Positions 26,010-39,400 of a stretch of DNA of 64,000 nucleotides are shown piece after piece; position 1 is the stretch's first letter, and each line of letters starts with the position of its first letter. Source of the DNA: Pterois miles (taxonomy: Eukaryota; Chordata; Actinopteri; Perciformes; Scorpaenidae); contig CAMQGK010000334.1 of NCBI GenBank assembly GCA_947000775.1, positions 4,536,501 to 4,600,500 of the forward strand, in the 5' to 3' direction. The position numbers and the translations under genes were made by a program. The notes beneath the pieces were generated by a model. That model ran no database searches and had not been told where the DNA came from. It worked only from the letters and a program-made list of their open reading frames with translations.

Positions 26010-26401
26010 TTCCGTGGCATCAAAAGTACGGCCAGAAAAGTTTAAGTTCCTTTAAGTTTTACTTCCCCCGGTACGAAAACACACCGGTTAGTGAATCCAG
26101 CCCGGTGGGGGAAATGTGTCAAACAGCACCGGGTCGGCTGGAGAAGACGCGCATCCCTAAAGTAGCAAACACGCACTTCTGCAAACAGCTAAAACGCCGT
26201 TTATGTAAAACTGTCTTAAAATGCGAAGTGCATGTCGTCCGTGTCTACCTATGACAGAGAACCGACATTTAGAAAATAAACCTGGAGTAGTGAGCGTGTG
26301 GGTGTTGTTAAGTGTGTCCTCCTCTTTCTAGCTGCTCTGCCTACCTCCGTCCGTCTGCGCGCATATCGAGCCGAGCCGTGACTGCGGCGGGCATGAAACC
26401 A
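26010..26401 (-). promoter_or_regulatory. emid1 5' UTR and proximal promoter
   Basis: A CpG-rich stretch (about 25860-26400) between the ATG and the TATA-like box. It contains an upstream ATG at 26020 that opens a 30-codon frame overlapping the emid1 start. Extent of the 5' UTR is inferred. Confidence 0.45.
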
Positions 26402-26409
26402 CTTTTATA
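26402..26409 (-). promoter_or_regulatory. TATA-like box of emid1
   Basis: TATAAAAG on the minus strand lies about 393 bp upstream of the emid1 ATG, next to a GC-rich stretch (26340-26400). If used, transcription would start near 26375 and give a 5' UTR of about 365 nt, or include a non-coding first exon. Only the motif and position support this. Confidence 0.45.
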
Positions 26410-26770
26410 GTCTCCTCGGGTCTTTTAAGAGCACAGCCTGCTGGGTCCTTTTCACCCTGCCCCGTTTCAACCTCTCACGGAGGACAATGTATTCTCAAGG
26501 GGACAACATTACGCATTGTGGGCTATTTTTTTCTAAATGAATAATGTGCTGCTGCTTCTCCGAGCTGAGCTGAGCTGAGTTATTGTTTGTTTGGTGAACA
26601 CAACTGACTGTAATATCATGACTCATTTCGGACCCTGTTAGAGTAGAAAAGTTGTTTATTAAAGCTCATAAAGTCAGGTTCATCACAGTATTGGTACCTT
26701 CTTCCATCTAGCTCTACCTATCCACCTCGTCACATACTGACGCAATGCCAGGGTCAGTCACAGCTGCTTA

Positions 26771-26935
26771 CAGTGGAGGTAGGCACTACATTTTTGGCAT
26801 CACTGGGTGAAAATTTCATAATAACATCTTTTTATTCAAGTGTTTTGAGAGAAAACTAAACGTCTGCACCTCCTCGTGGCTCTGTTTTCAGGCTAAAAAA
26901 TCTAGCCTGTGATGGGAGGCTTTGGCCAACATGGC
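26771..26935 (+). repeat. Interspersed repeat, family C (copy 1)
   Basis: The order TTTTTGGCATC, CATAATAACAT, GCACCTCCTCGTGGCTCTG, TTTTCAGGCT, AAATCTAGCCTG and GGGAGGCTTTGGCCA recurs at 54128-54400 in dnah10 intron 7. Confidence 0.75.
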
Positions 26936-27020
26936 CTACATGGTTGGGCTTAAAATTTCTACTTTGTACAGCGAAGATGTGACATGAGGTGAACACAAGA
27001 CTAATGATCAGCTGATTATA

Positions 27021-27626
27021 AGCTGGGGACACACCAAGCCAACATCAAAGAACTAGTGGTGACAGACAAGGCCACCAGTTGCGCCGCCTTGCGTCACCTT
27101 GTCTTGGCCAAAAAGTTGCACTTGAACACACTGCAAAGACTACAGCCGGCTACCTTGTACGTTCTGCACACCAGCAGGTCGCCGTAGTCTGTATTCGTCA
27201 TTCAAAAAGGGAAACCGGAAGACCTTGCAGATATACAAGCCGTTTTTATGACGCGTATATGAAACAAAGTGGTGTTTGCCGAGTATTTTCACACCACTCT
27301 CACTCACCACTTAGCTTCCCTTCAGACAGTCATGTCTCTGTGTTGGAATGATCAGATGATGTGTTTTTAATCTTGACGTTACTCGGTGGCTCGCTTTCCT
27401 CACGTCCTTCTCTCTTCTCAAAAACTGATTACGATGAACAGCCAAGCAGAGTGATTTCTCTCACCTACGGGCACCGCTGCCAATTCAACATGCTGAATCG
27501 GCCGAAAAATCTCAGCCAACTGTTCGGGACACCGAAAAAACTAGGCCGACGTACGCTCACCAACGGCCCCAAACTGTCCGACGGCCGACTGTTGGCCAAC
27601 CATCGGCTTGGTGTGTCAGGGCCTTA
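27021..27626 (+). mobile_element. MITE with terminal inverted repeats
   Basis: The two ends share an inverted 13-bp core, GACACACCAAGCC at 27028-27040 and its reverse complement at 27605-27617. The 605-bp interior carries no transposase. Close to the right end, GGCCGAC and GTCGGAC-like words recur (27540-27600). The target duplication is not clear. Confidence 0.7.
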
Positions 27627-29639
27627 AAGTGAAACGTGACGCACGGGACACACTGACCCGATGTGTGTGTGTGTGTCTTTAAACTACATTGTCACAGCAT
27701 TTTCCCTGTGCATTTACTGTTGCCACAGATGGTTTGACATTGTAGTTAATGGAAAGCCTGGTGTGTCACATACCAGCACTAAAGGGAGCCTTGTGGTAGG
27801 CTATTGAACACTGCGACAAAGAGTCAGTATTTGACGCCCTGGGAATGAGAACAAGCAGTGGCTGCCTAGTTTTCTGTTGCCTCTCTGTCAGAGCTATCAG
27901 TGCCCAGGCTGCAGACGGTGGCAGGAGAATAGTTGAGGTTACTGTAACCTCCATCAGCCCATACATGTGGGAAATGTAGGTTTAGAGTGCAAGCAGCCAG
28001 CAACCACAGGGCTGTGGTCCTGCTCCAAACTAAACACCTGGCACTGCAACCAAAAACTGGGGCCCCAAGATGTGTATCTGTGGTTGGGGTGACTACACCT
28101 CTCAGGCCCCATCATCATGGGCTGAGCTGCAAGTCTCACCAGCTGCAAAATATGCAGCACTTATGCAACTGGCCAGTATATTAGTTTTGGTGAAGTTCTC
28201 AGCTAATGAGAGATGGTGTTAACACTTAAACACTCACAGACAGGCATTCGGACTGGCACTAATCACCCCCCATACCACGGGGAGAAAGTGGCAAACACTG
28301 CATGCACTTGAATGGGACTGAGTAAGCCCACCTGCTCTCAATCACAACTACGGAAAGAGTTTGGGATTGGAGGGCTGGGGGAGGGTTGGAAAATGATGTG
28401 TCAGATTTTTTTGTTTCACGGCACCCATGGCATTTTACGAGGCCACAAGGCGCAGGCAGGCAATCGTGCCAACAGGAACTGGAACAGTTAGGGTTAAAGA
28501 AAATCCCTCCAGTCACGAGCAGCTGAAAATAATTTTGACCTCTGAGGAGGGAGACGGGGGTCGGTTCCACCGAGGATTTCTTTTCCGTATTTCTCTCCTG
28601 CTTCCATTATTTCCTTCCTCTTTACTGCGCAAACAAAAAGAGCAGCATTACCTATCGTCTGTGGAGGTGTGCATCTACTGCTGCTCACTGTCCCTCTTTT
28701 CAACGGGTACACACTATTCCTCCCCTCCTGTGTTTGCTCATAAACATGTCCTGATCATCACTCTTTATGATAGTCACACCAGTTAAAGCTGAGAAGGGGG
28801 CTGTCTAACCTTTAACCTCTGCCATTCAAAGGGGGTCTTAAAAGCTACACAATACAGTAATGAGGAGCTTGATAGTGATCTCATATGAGGCTAAGGACTT
28901 TTAAGGAAAGAGACTAAGATAAATGGAAATGTAACATATTTTCATGTTGCTGGTTGTGGATTACAGCTGCACTCGTATAACTCAGGCTGCATGATGTACT
29001 TTGCATGCGCTGGGGCCCAAAAACATTTTTTATTTCTGTGTTTCTGTGACCTCACTGTCACACCAGCTGCCAGATCCACCGGGAGTTTGTCTGATTTTTA
29101 GGGTAAGCTTCACCTGCTTTGGCATGCTGACCTCAGCAGCCTCCATTACTCAGAGCTGCACTGGATCTGTTGGTTAAATGTTACAGTAAAGCGTACGCTG
29201 CTTCCTATACTGCAGAGAACAGCTGAAAAGCTACTTGGGTAAAGTGGAAAACTTTAGCAGCCTTTGGTCAATGGTACATTTTCCGCTGCATGCAGCAGAT
29301 TATGTTCCCTTTAAAACCTCAGCAGAAATATTCAGCGGCTACTGTCCTTTTTAGGAATGGACACAGTTCTGAAATATTGAGTTGAAGAGAAACATTAGAA
29401 TGTACTAAATTGTAAATGTGTATACATTAATAAAAAGCAGTAGACTTCTAGGCCTGAAAGATGACCCACTATGGCCTGTTGGCACTTCAGGCCACTGTGA
29501 CACCAAGAGAAATCCCTGGAGCTAACGCTCAGAGTGAAGAGCTCAGTATTGTTGTGTGCTGCCATCTAGTGAGAAAATACTGAAAGCTACAAAGTAGATA
29601 ATGAGTCAAAAATCTAGTTGTCTTTTGTGTTTCTATCAA

Positions 29640-29729
29640 TTTATTTTTTAAAATAGGACCAAAATATGTATATTTCATCATAACTTATTTGGTTTCCTGT
29701 AATCTGCCCCTAAATCAGAACATTTTATT
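29640..29729 (-). terminator. Candidate polyadenylation signals of dnah10
   Basis: Two AATAAA hexamers occur on the minus strand at 29724-29729 and 29640-29645, about 95 and 180 nt downstream of the dnah10 stop codon. They are the first such motifs after the stop and would give a short 3' UTR. Use of either is inferred. Confidence 0.5.
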
Positions 29730-29823
29730 TCTTTCTGTAAAAAGCAGACACCATTGTTATTAATTAACATATCTGAATAAACTGTGTGAAAGCTAACTGG
29801 CTCAGTGAGGCTGAAGGCTGTCT

Positions 29824-32800
29824 TTAGTCAGCGTTGAGGCACAAACAGACTCCTGGCAGCACCCAGTGGGAGATGTGTAATGTGGTGAACAGGTCTGCCT
29901 CAAACACCAACCCCACACCCATCGCATTCCTCCGCAGAGACGTGGTGTACACTGGCGTCCGTATCGTATTCTGCGGTACAACAAATGCACGCGACAGTTA
30001 GGAAAAAAAAAAAAAACATCAGAACAGTGAAGTAAAGTACTCAGGAGTATGTATGGAGTATGTATGGAGGCCTGTAGTCCACACCTGTAACCTGAGGCGG
30101 CATGCCTCTATGGGGATGACTTTGAGAATGGGCAGTTCAACAACCAGAACTTTTGGTTTACTCTTCACCAGGCAGCCCTTCTCCATGTCCCAGTCTGCTC
30201 CCTCCAGATAAAGGCCAGACACAAAGCAGCCTGCAGGGAACAACACTATCAGTCCTTGTAACTCACCACTAACCACTCTGCCAATGGTGAGTGTGGTTTC
30301 ATTACCCTGTCCAGGTCTGTCGCTGACTTCATCCGCACTGCGGTACTGGGTCACCTGTGTGTACAGCGTGGAAAGATCCAAAGGCCAACCATTTTTCCTG
30401 CATGCAGCTTGGACCAGGGCAGTCAGATAGGACTCTGGGATATGGAGTCCTGATAGCCATAAAACCTTTGGCTCTCCTTTATCCACCTGGTGGACACAAG
30501 ACACACATAAACATGAGACATAAATTCTTAACTCGTTTGTTAACTATTCTGAAATGCCAGAATACAAAAAGCTATCATATAAAAGATTTGATAGTGTGTG
30601 TTTGTCCTCACCCAGTAGCTATACTGTTCATAACGCCTCTTGAAATGGCTCATCCAGTTGCCGAGGGACTTCAGAGTGTCAGGTGCCAACTTCTTCCAAA
30701 TGGCAGGGATGTGACCATTAAAAAGGGCCTGAGCGACCTCGTCCAACTCACTGCTCATGCCTACCTCACCAGCTAAGGCCTACGGGACACAAGAGAATCA
30801 GAACAACCCCAACAGCTGTCTGTTTGTTTCCCCAATATGTTGTTATCCTCTGTCCCTCCTTCTCACCCTTTGCAGCTCAGCCAGAGAGTGCTGCATACGG
30901 ACCACTAGCTTGTTGAAGCGCTCCAGCTCTTGAAGCAGCACCACTGAGGTTGGGGAAATGTCTGCACCAAACTTTTTATGGATCACGTCCATGTCAAATA
31001 ACCTGGGGAGCTTGTTCTGAATGTCCTGGGCCACTTGGTTGATGTACTCGTCCCTACTGATGCTTCCACCAGATTCACCTGAGGCATACTAGAATGCGTT
31101 AAGGCCACAAAAGAGGAAGCACTTGGCAGCAAGGTAGCAAAGAGAGTAACGCAAACAACGTTCAACAGTATGGAACAGCTTCTCCTTCTGAAAAATAGTA
31201 AATAATACTTCCTGGGATGCTCTCCGGCACTCAGAATTCAATTCCTTCCTTTAAAATCAGTTATACCTGAATACATCCTACCTGTCTGAGGCTGCAGGTC
31301 TATTAGGTGAGTCCACATATCTTTTACTGCCTGTGTGTAGTATCCTATCTCTGCATTGGAATGAAGACCCAATACTTCTGGTGTGTTCGCCAGTGGCAGG
31401 GTCTCAATCTCATCTGTAACAGAAAGCAGGATAAAGCTGTGAGTGATGAGCAGGGATAAAAGAATGGAAAGTAATGGAAAATAGCTACTGACCAACATAT
31501 ATTTTCTTAGGCCCATTTGGAGGGATCTTGTAATCTACATCCTTGTTGCTGAAGAAGTAGAAGCGCCGAAAAGTGTAGAAGAGGAAGTCTCCGAAATACT
31601 CATTCATGTAAACCGCCAGGATCCTGCGGTCAAAGCTATCTATAACTCGCCCACCATACATCACCTATAGAACATTAGTCAGGCATGATAAATGTAGCCA
31701 GCAAGATAATAGATATACAATATATTAAAACACAATGAAGTTAGCCTGACCTCCCCAATAAGGTATTTAAGACTTTCCCAGGGAATGTTGCTGTCTCCTT
31801 GGTTGTGAGCTTTGGTCAGGTAGATGTTCAGGATCTCCATACACGCCTGTGACCACAGTTATATTGTTTCAGCCATTGAAAAGTGAAATATAAATGATAC
31901 TAGACTAATAACCAAACAAAATCAAATGACTCCTGTGCCACTTACGAAGAAGTCAGACTCGTTGAAGTCGTAGGGGACGTTCCAGCCGATCTTGCTGTAC
32001 CTGCGTCTCTCTTGCACCACAGCATGGAAGAAGGCCAGCACATACACCAGGCTGCGGAAGGCAGGGTGAGGGCATGCAGTCAAAGCCTCATGGGAGATTT
32101 TAGAGTATGTGGCTCTCATGTTCAGCTTGAGACCGTTGGGAGGCTCCGTCACTACCTGCACACCATAATAAAGTACTTGTAAACACGCTGACATTTTTAA
32201 AATCCTGTCTCTATTATTATTGTAGTTCTCTGCAAAATGTTTACCATCAAAACACAAAAAAGGTATCCACTTGTTGTATTAGAAATGCAACATTGTCATA
32301 TTCCCAATACATAGATTAAAAACATTCAAACACTACACCTATTTAAGGAAATCCTTGTGCCCCCTAGTGGATCTTAGAAACCCTGCCATCTATAAAGAAA
32401 ACACAGTGCGATGCTGCTGAAGTTAAAGAGAAAACATGTTTCACCTTTAGAGACTTTTGCAGTATACCGATGGGGAAATCCTTGATGGGGTTGGTGGTGA
32501 CCCACAAGCGGAAGTTGGGGTTGGGCTTGGTGATCCTCTCTAAGGACTTCTCCAGTTCCTTCAGCCACTTTACCAGCAGGTGGCAGTTCTGCAGCATCAA
32601 CCACTGACCACGAGACACTGCCCTCTCCAGCAACTGCAGCGCCATCTTTATCACAGGTACAAAAGATAGGTACTCTCAGTGTCTTTAGGTTGTGATTAGA
32701 AGGTAACCCCCAAGTCGTAAAACATGCAAAAACTCTTGCAAGACTCACTGGTCACTTTTACTCCACTATATTTCCTAAATAATGTGTACTTTTACTCCAA

Positions 32801-35800
32801 TACATTTATTCAGCATCTTCGTTACTAGTTACTACAACAAGCAAGCAGATTTAGCGAATCCGTGGTCGTGGCTTGCACGTTACGTCATTCATGTGATTGC
32901 CAAGTGCAAACAATGTGCTCTCAAAGCAATAGTTGAGTTTCAATTTGCGCTCAAGTCTGGCATGTTGCATGTCAGATCATGCTACTTGTGACTATGAGGG
33001 AAAGAAAAAATGGATTTTGTTCTTTAAATCCTTTAAGTTGTAAGACCTTGTTTTTCAAGTGTAATGCAGCCTCAGTTTTTAAGGCGGTGTACATTTTAAG
33101 AACAATAAACTTCAGAAATCTCAAAATTCTGACTTGCTTGCTATTTTATTAGCAGCATTTCCTAAGTACTAATTTAATTTAACATTACTTTTGATACTAG
33201 CATAGTATAGTAAATATCAGATACCTTTGCTCAAGTAATATTCTAATAGGTGACTAATTTCTACTGAAGTCATTTTCTGGTTAGGGATCTGTACTTTTAC
33301 TAAAGTGTGACTTTCAGGTACTTCATCCACCAGTACTTCCTGATCCCTTCACAGCTGTGATAGAAAAGAAGTCTTCAGTACCTTCTCTTGGCCTTGGCCC
33401 ATAGCAAGGAACTTGAACTTGCTGCCTCCAAAGCCGGACCTCTCTGCTAGTTTCATGAGGTCAGCGGCTGGGTCAGAGCCGGGGCTCAGGATGAAGACAA
33501 TGGGGGAGGAAGGTGTGCTCTGTTCATAAATTGCATCAAAGCTGATCACAGGGGGCTGCACATATCTGAGCAGAAACACAAAAAAAACACGTAGAAACTT
33601 AGGGCAGACCTCTCTCTATTTACATAATTATATCTTCTGCAAACACTGTCAAGTAATTGTGTTTAGTCAACATAAACAGCACAGCAATGGTGTGCACATA
33701 CACTGTGTGTACTATATACTGTATACATAGCGACAGTGACATTACATACATACAGTATACACTCTATCACTCACGTCTCGCCCATGGTGACAGTAACATA
33801 GTTGGTCACAGCTCTGTAGACTCTATCAACACGGAAGCATCGCAGCAACAGCAGCTTCTGAAAGGCCGACAGGCTCTCCTCATATTTCATGGGGAACGGA
33901 GCCTGTTCTGGTCCGTCTAAGTCATACCACTGGGGAGAAAGAGAAAGAGGGTTAAACTCTCAACCGATTAAGTAAAATGCTTATGGTTATTCTTGTCACT
34001 TACAGACTTCCAGTCAGTGGAATTTTTCTCCACGTCATCAGGCAGAGAGCCAAACTGCTCGGGAAAGAGCTCTGCTAGTTTCACTATGTCCTCCCAGCCC
34101 TGGTCTGCAAGCCAGTCACAAGGCTTTTTGCGCGTGCTCTTTTCCAGGGATAGATTACCTTTACACGAGGTAGAAAAACATGACAATTTGCTTTGACCAT
34201 TGTGTGCATACACATCTGTCTGAGTTTCTACTTAAACATTTTAGAGGATTCAGCATCTCTGGATACCTCACCCTTGATAAAGAACTCCAGCTCCTCCTGA
34301 GGTGACCTCCCCTCTGTCTGCTCAATCTTGATGGTCATGTTGAAGGAAAAGAGCAGTTTGTGTCTCTCAAACAGACCTAATGAAATGAGGTCCGTTCAGG
34401 TTATAATATCCACAAAGTAATCACAAATACAGTATATCTTAAGAAACTGATACTTTTCCATCCATTCTGTTATTCAGTCTTTATCATTTTACCTGTGCAG
34501 CCATAGTTATAAACACTGTATGTCAGTGTGTTCATGATATTCTTCAGTCTTCGGGGCAGGATGGAGTCAGGCAGAGATTTGCGCAGTGAAAAGTCAAACA
34601 CTTCCAGGTAGGAGGCTAAAGAATACTGGTACATGCTGTTCACCAGAGCCATCTCTGTCAGTACAAAGAACAGGATAGCACCGCGTTTGGCAGCAGGTCG
34701 GTAGCCGTCTCGGAGTTTATCAATGTCTTCAGATGTCTTCTCAGCCAACTTTAGTTTCTCAAATACCTGATGATCACAACATCAAACAAGGAAAAAAATA
34801 GTATTTACAATTGCAGGGAAACCGCTATCCTTCTAGAAGTTCACCAACACTTATTGTAGCCAAACTAACCTCACTGGCTTTCAACTTTGTTTCCTCCAAA
34901 GTGTGAACCAGCTCTGTGTTATCCAACATGTTGCCTGTAGATGTGGCCAGCTCTGTGAGCAGGGAGTCCCCAAGGTTCTTCAGCAGCTTCTTATTGTTGC
35001 TTGTCTCTTGAATCAAATGTTCGCGCTGCTCCTCCAGCTCCTTCTTCTCAAAGCCCATGATAACACTTAGCAGCTGGTCCTCCAGACCCTTAAGAGTCAC
35101 TGCACATGACATAGATACAATAAATGGAAACAGACAGATGGCGCATGTAGAACATGCTGTTCAAATGTTACAAGCAAAAACTACAGTTGCCATGCCGAAC
35201 AATCTTACCTGTGTAGTTAATAACCATGGCATTTCCAAAAACCGATGGGGAGTATTTGGGGTTAGCCAGTTTGGTGTTGAGGTACAGTTTAAAGTTGGGA
35301 TCATAGTCCACCTCCTTGTCACCCAGCATGAGGACCTGTCTGCCCTCTGCTCCTTTTACGTTCTTCTCCAGGACATTGTTAATCACAGGGTCGATGTACT
35401 CATCCACATCTTGGAAAAGGAATGGAAAGCCATATTTGATGGCCATCTCGAGCTGCTTCAGGAAGTCTGGATCATTAAAAGATGAAATCTGGGAGAAAAT
35501 AGGATCATGACACTGTCAGGACAGCACGTTGTGACTCTTTCCAAAAGCATAGATGCCAATTGAAGAAGGCTGAGTATCCCCCTTTCATCAACTTAAAGTC
35601 AGGGTCAAATTTATATTGATTTTGATTGATTAGATTTAATAGCAAACTCCACCCATCATACAGGGCATGACATAGTCAATGTTGCAAAACAAGTAACACT
35701 TTCCTCGTAAAAAAGTAGCAACGCCAGTGAAAAAGAAATCTGACTATTTATATTTACTAGCTGTGGGCCTATTTGTGTTGATGGTTAATAACAGAAGCAT

Positions 35801-36496
35801 AAATCAGCACCTACTGTATGCTCTACAATGCTGACTTTGGGGCTGTTAGCAGTGGGAAGCTAACTAAAGCAAGTCATTCTGGGACTTGTGAGCAATAATG
35901 ACACAACACTTGAACAAGAATTGAAATGAACTTTCTGTACCTTGAGGTTATTGTTCTCTTCCTTCTTCTTTATCCAGTTGAGCGCTTGCTGCTGTGGGTC
36001 AATACACATGGGAAAACGGCTCCCTCTGCTTGTGAGGATCCCATTCTGCACTGAGAGCTCATCTGGAGGCAAACCCTCTGAGCCCCATCTGTCACACAGG
36101 GTGTATTTGACACAGAGTTAGCCCTGTAGCCAGTGTACAGTCAAAATACAGAAAAAAACCCATATGTGCAACAAACACCTACCCTGCTACCACAACACTC
36201 AATTCATATCATTCAAATGCAAAAACTCATATTGTTATTGTCTTCTCAGTTTTTGTGAGAACACTCCTTCTCACCTGCTGATTTCTACCTCATCAGTCAG
36301 AAGGCTTTCTACTTTGAAAGGTTGGCTCAAGGGGATGCCTCTCTCCAGTACATCCTTAATCCACACTTGGTACACCATTTCATTCCTGAAGTCCCAGCTG
36401 AAGGCCCCTACATAGCTCAGGAAAGCAGCAGAGATCAAACAGTCACCCAGGAGACGCACGTGCCTCTGCTTCAACTCTTCCAAATCTTGTGTCCAC
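29824..36496 (-). CDS. dnah10: dnah10 exons 60-78: AAA5, AAA6 and C-terminal domain (residues 3440-4578)
   Basis: Exons: 36275-36496, 35941-36088, 35209-35488, 34870-35099, 34493-34766, 34272-34376, 34004-34158, 33775-33929, 33382-33565, 32445-32645, 31946-32155, 31751-31846, 31493-31664, 31282-31413, 30867-31078, 30612-30779, 30306-30486, 30085-30230, 29824-29970. AAA5 and AAA6 complete the ring without functional P-loops and the C-terminal cap limits force and processivity. Landmarks are GDCLISAAFLSYVGAF, FQDVDEYIDPVINNVLEKN, GRQVLMLGDKEVDYDPNF, GQWLMLQNCHLLVKWL and GLYLEGADWDMEKGCL. The protein ends GVCLCLNAD followed by TAA. Confidence 0.94.
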
Positions 36497-39400
36497 CTGA
36501 GTGGTGAGAGTTGAAAACAAAGAGAGATATGTGGAAACACAAAGGGATGAAGAAAAAGAGATTAAAAATGAGCAACTCTTAGCAGGGTTGATTAGGTTAG
36601 CTGTTGCATCTTTTGCAGCCTCACCGTTCATTCTCAGAGCTCAGGCCAGAGATGAGTTTGTCAGCAGCTATCAGCCTCTTCTCCATGAGCTCAGCCTCCT
36701 CCTGTAGCTGCAGTTTCTCCTCGATTGCAGCTTGATACTTCTCTCCAAGAGCCTGTAACTCTGTCTGGATATCATTAAGCTCACTCTGAATGTGCTCCAG
36801 CTCCCGCTTACTCTGAAAGAAGTTCTTCTCCAGACGTGCCACCTAAACAAATGGTGGAAGCATGGCTGTTTAATCTGTGTTCCTTCTTATAGAGCATGAT
36901 GCTAGCATGTACGATCCTTACATTACCTTCTCTCTCTTGGGTTTTATCTCCCTCGCGACCTCACAGTAACCCATGATAGCCTCGACAAATTTGAGCATTC
37001 CTGAGCCGGCCTTACTGATGGTTTGCATCTCCTCAAAACTCGTCTGGAGGTTCTTTAGGAAGCCTAGCCAGGGGGAATTGCAAAGAAAACAACTGAAATG
37101 TACTTGGCAAACAAATTCCACAATCATATACATTATATGGGCATTGTTATTCATAATATTCATCGATCATGAAGCCCTCTTACCTCTGACAGTCCTGACC
37201 TGGTTGTTATTTATGGAATCACAGTCCATCTCCATCAGCGAGCGCAGGAAGTTAGCCTCGGACATCATTCCCTTGGCTGACTGCCAGTTGATCTCCTTGT
37301 AGCCACGCAACACCAGGATGCACTCACAAACCACCTGCACCTGTTTGGGCGGCTTGGCAAAGGATCTGCACAATGGACCAGCAGAAAAGTCAGCCAGAGG
37401 GAGAGTACTGATTAATAGATGAGGCAAGTTAGCTTTTTTGGACAGGTATCTTCAGTGTCAAGTTTTGCATGATTTATTGGTGCTCGATCAAACTCTCTAG
37501 AACATTAATCAACTCTACATACGTTTCGGGTTATCATTTTCATTACTGATGTTTTGTATGGGTGTCTACATCACAGACGTTGCTGTTTACCTATTAATTC
37601 ACCCTAATGAACTTGGCCATCATCACTAGCTTTCAACACAGAATAAAAACAATGCTCTGAGTAAGGAGGAGAGTGTACCGGATCTCTGTGACATCAGATT
37701 TTTCCAGGTCTTGCAGGGCATTGCGGGCTGCCTCTAATGCCGGCAAAGCCTCAGCCAGCGAACTTTCAGCTTCTCTCTTCTCAACAGCTATCACTTTGTT
37801 CTGCTCTTCAATCTCTTTTGCTTTGTCTTCAGCCAGACTCTTTTTCTCCTCCGCTAGGGAAGGAAACATTATTGATGAGTGGTTTGTAATGGCTGTGTTT
37901 AGTTTAGTAGAGGCCTAAAGCACACTGTTGGTATGCTGTATGGTGTTTATCATAATCCTGAGGGAAGAGATGCAGGTATTCACTGACCTACAGTTGTGTT
38001 GGTGGCGATCTCATTCAGCAGGGCCTCACAAGCTGAGGACTTTTCTGCAAGGACCACCTTCTGCTCCGCTAACTTGACATTCAGCTCAGCCAGCTGCTGG
38101 CTGGCCTCCTTCAGTTTATCTAAACCTCCCTCTAGACGCTTGCACTGAGCTGGAACAGAACAGAACAAGTTAGAAAAACTGTCTCTCAAATAAACACAAA
38201 TATGCTGATGCACAGTAGCCATGTGGCACCAGTCTAACTCATCAGGCACATCATTCAGAAAATGTTCCATCTTCTCACCCAGAATATCTTGGTCCTTTTC
38301 CTCCAAGAGTTTAGAATAGGTGCTAATGAAGTCCAAGTAGTTCTTTGGAGTAACATAGTTGCAACGCCTGAGTTTCTGCTGGAAAAGCTTGCTGTAGTCA
38401 CCCACAGAGCTATGGACCATGCATACATGAGCTACCACTTCTGCAGAATGTGCCTTAGGAATCTTTGGACTTTCACCTGTAGAAAAAATTAAATAGCAAA
38501 ACTTTGTGAATTTTAAAAATAAATTCTCAAAACGCATGGATAATATTCCAGCTGTCAGTCTCATTACAGTTAAATAAAGTAAAGCAAAATTAACTTTTCC
38601 ATAACGAATACATTTTTAAAAAGATATAAATAAGTGTCATTACACACCGAGGAAAGACTGAGCCACTGCAAGTAGCGCCTGTGGAGGCCACGGCAGGAAC
38701 CAGTCTATCACAGTGTTGTTCATCAGTCCTGAGGTAAAAAGTATACAGTTGGTGAAATAAAATCAGAAATTCTGACAAAATCAAGTGAAGCCTGACATCG
38801 CAAGTCACCTGGAAAGTTCCTGCAGCGTGTCCTCAGGGTGTCCCCCACTGGAGACATGCCTAATACAATGTGTAGATTGTTGGCGCTCTTGTTGACAAAG
38901 TACTGCCACACACTCTCTTTAGAAGGACCTGCTCCTGTCATAAGAGCCTCATCCCGAAGCTGGTTCAGAACTGACTCCTTCTCATCATCAGGGAACAATG
39001 CAGGAACTATGCCTATAAAGACAGAACACAATCGGTGCTACAGCTGCAGCATTAAAGAAAAATAAATGTAGAGCAAGCCAGGAGGTTAGAGCGATATCCA
39101 ACCTGAGGTAAGCATGTTGTTAATGAGTTCCAAGAAGCCTTCCTCGGCAACATGGGCATCAGTAAAGAGGAACACTGTCTTCTTATTTTCAATGCCGAGC
39201 TTCAAGTACAGTGCTTTCAGGTCATCACGGAAGTTTGACTCACTGTATCCTCTGCTGAGTGTTATCTCGAACACCTGGGAAGAGCATATCTCATTACGAG
39301 ATGCTGGAGATTTCTTTGCAAATAAAATGCTAAATTCTTACAGCAGCAAATGGAAATACTCTAGATGCCTTGTATCTTGTGTACATATTCGTCCATTGCT

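Larger units (their letters stand above)
26410..29823. other. Intergenic region between emid1 and dnah10
   Basis: Holds two repeats (26771-26935 and 27021-27626) and the dnah10 3' UTR signals at its right end. No gene recognised; 28259-28786 has open frames on both strands but no family resemblance. Confidence 0.65.
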
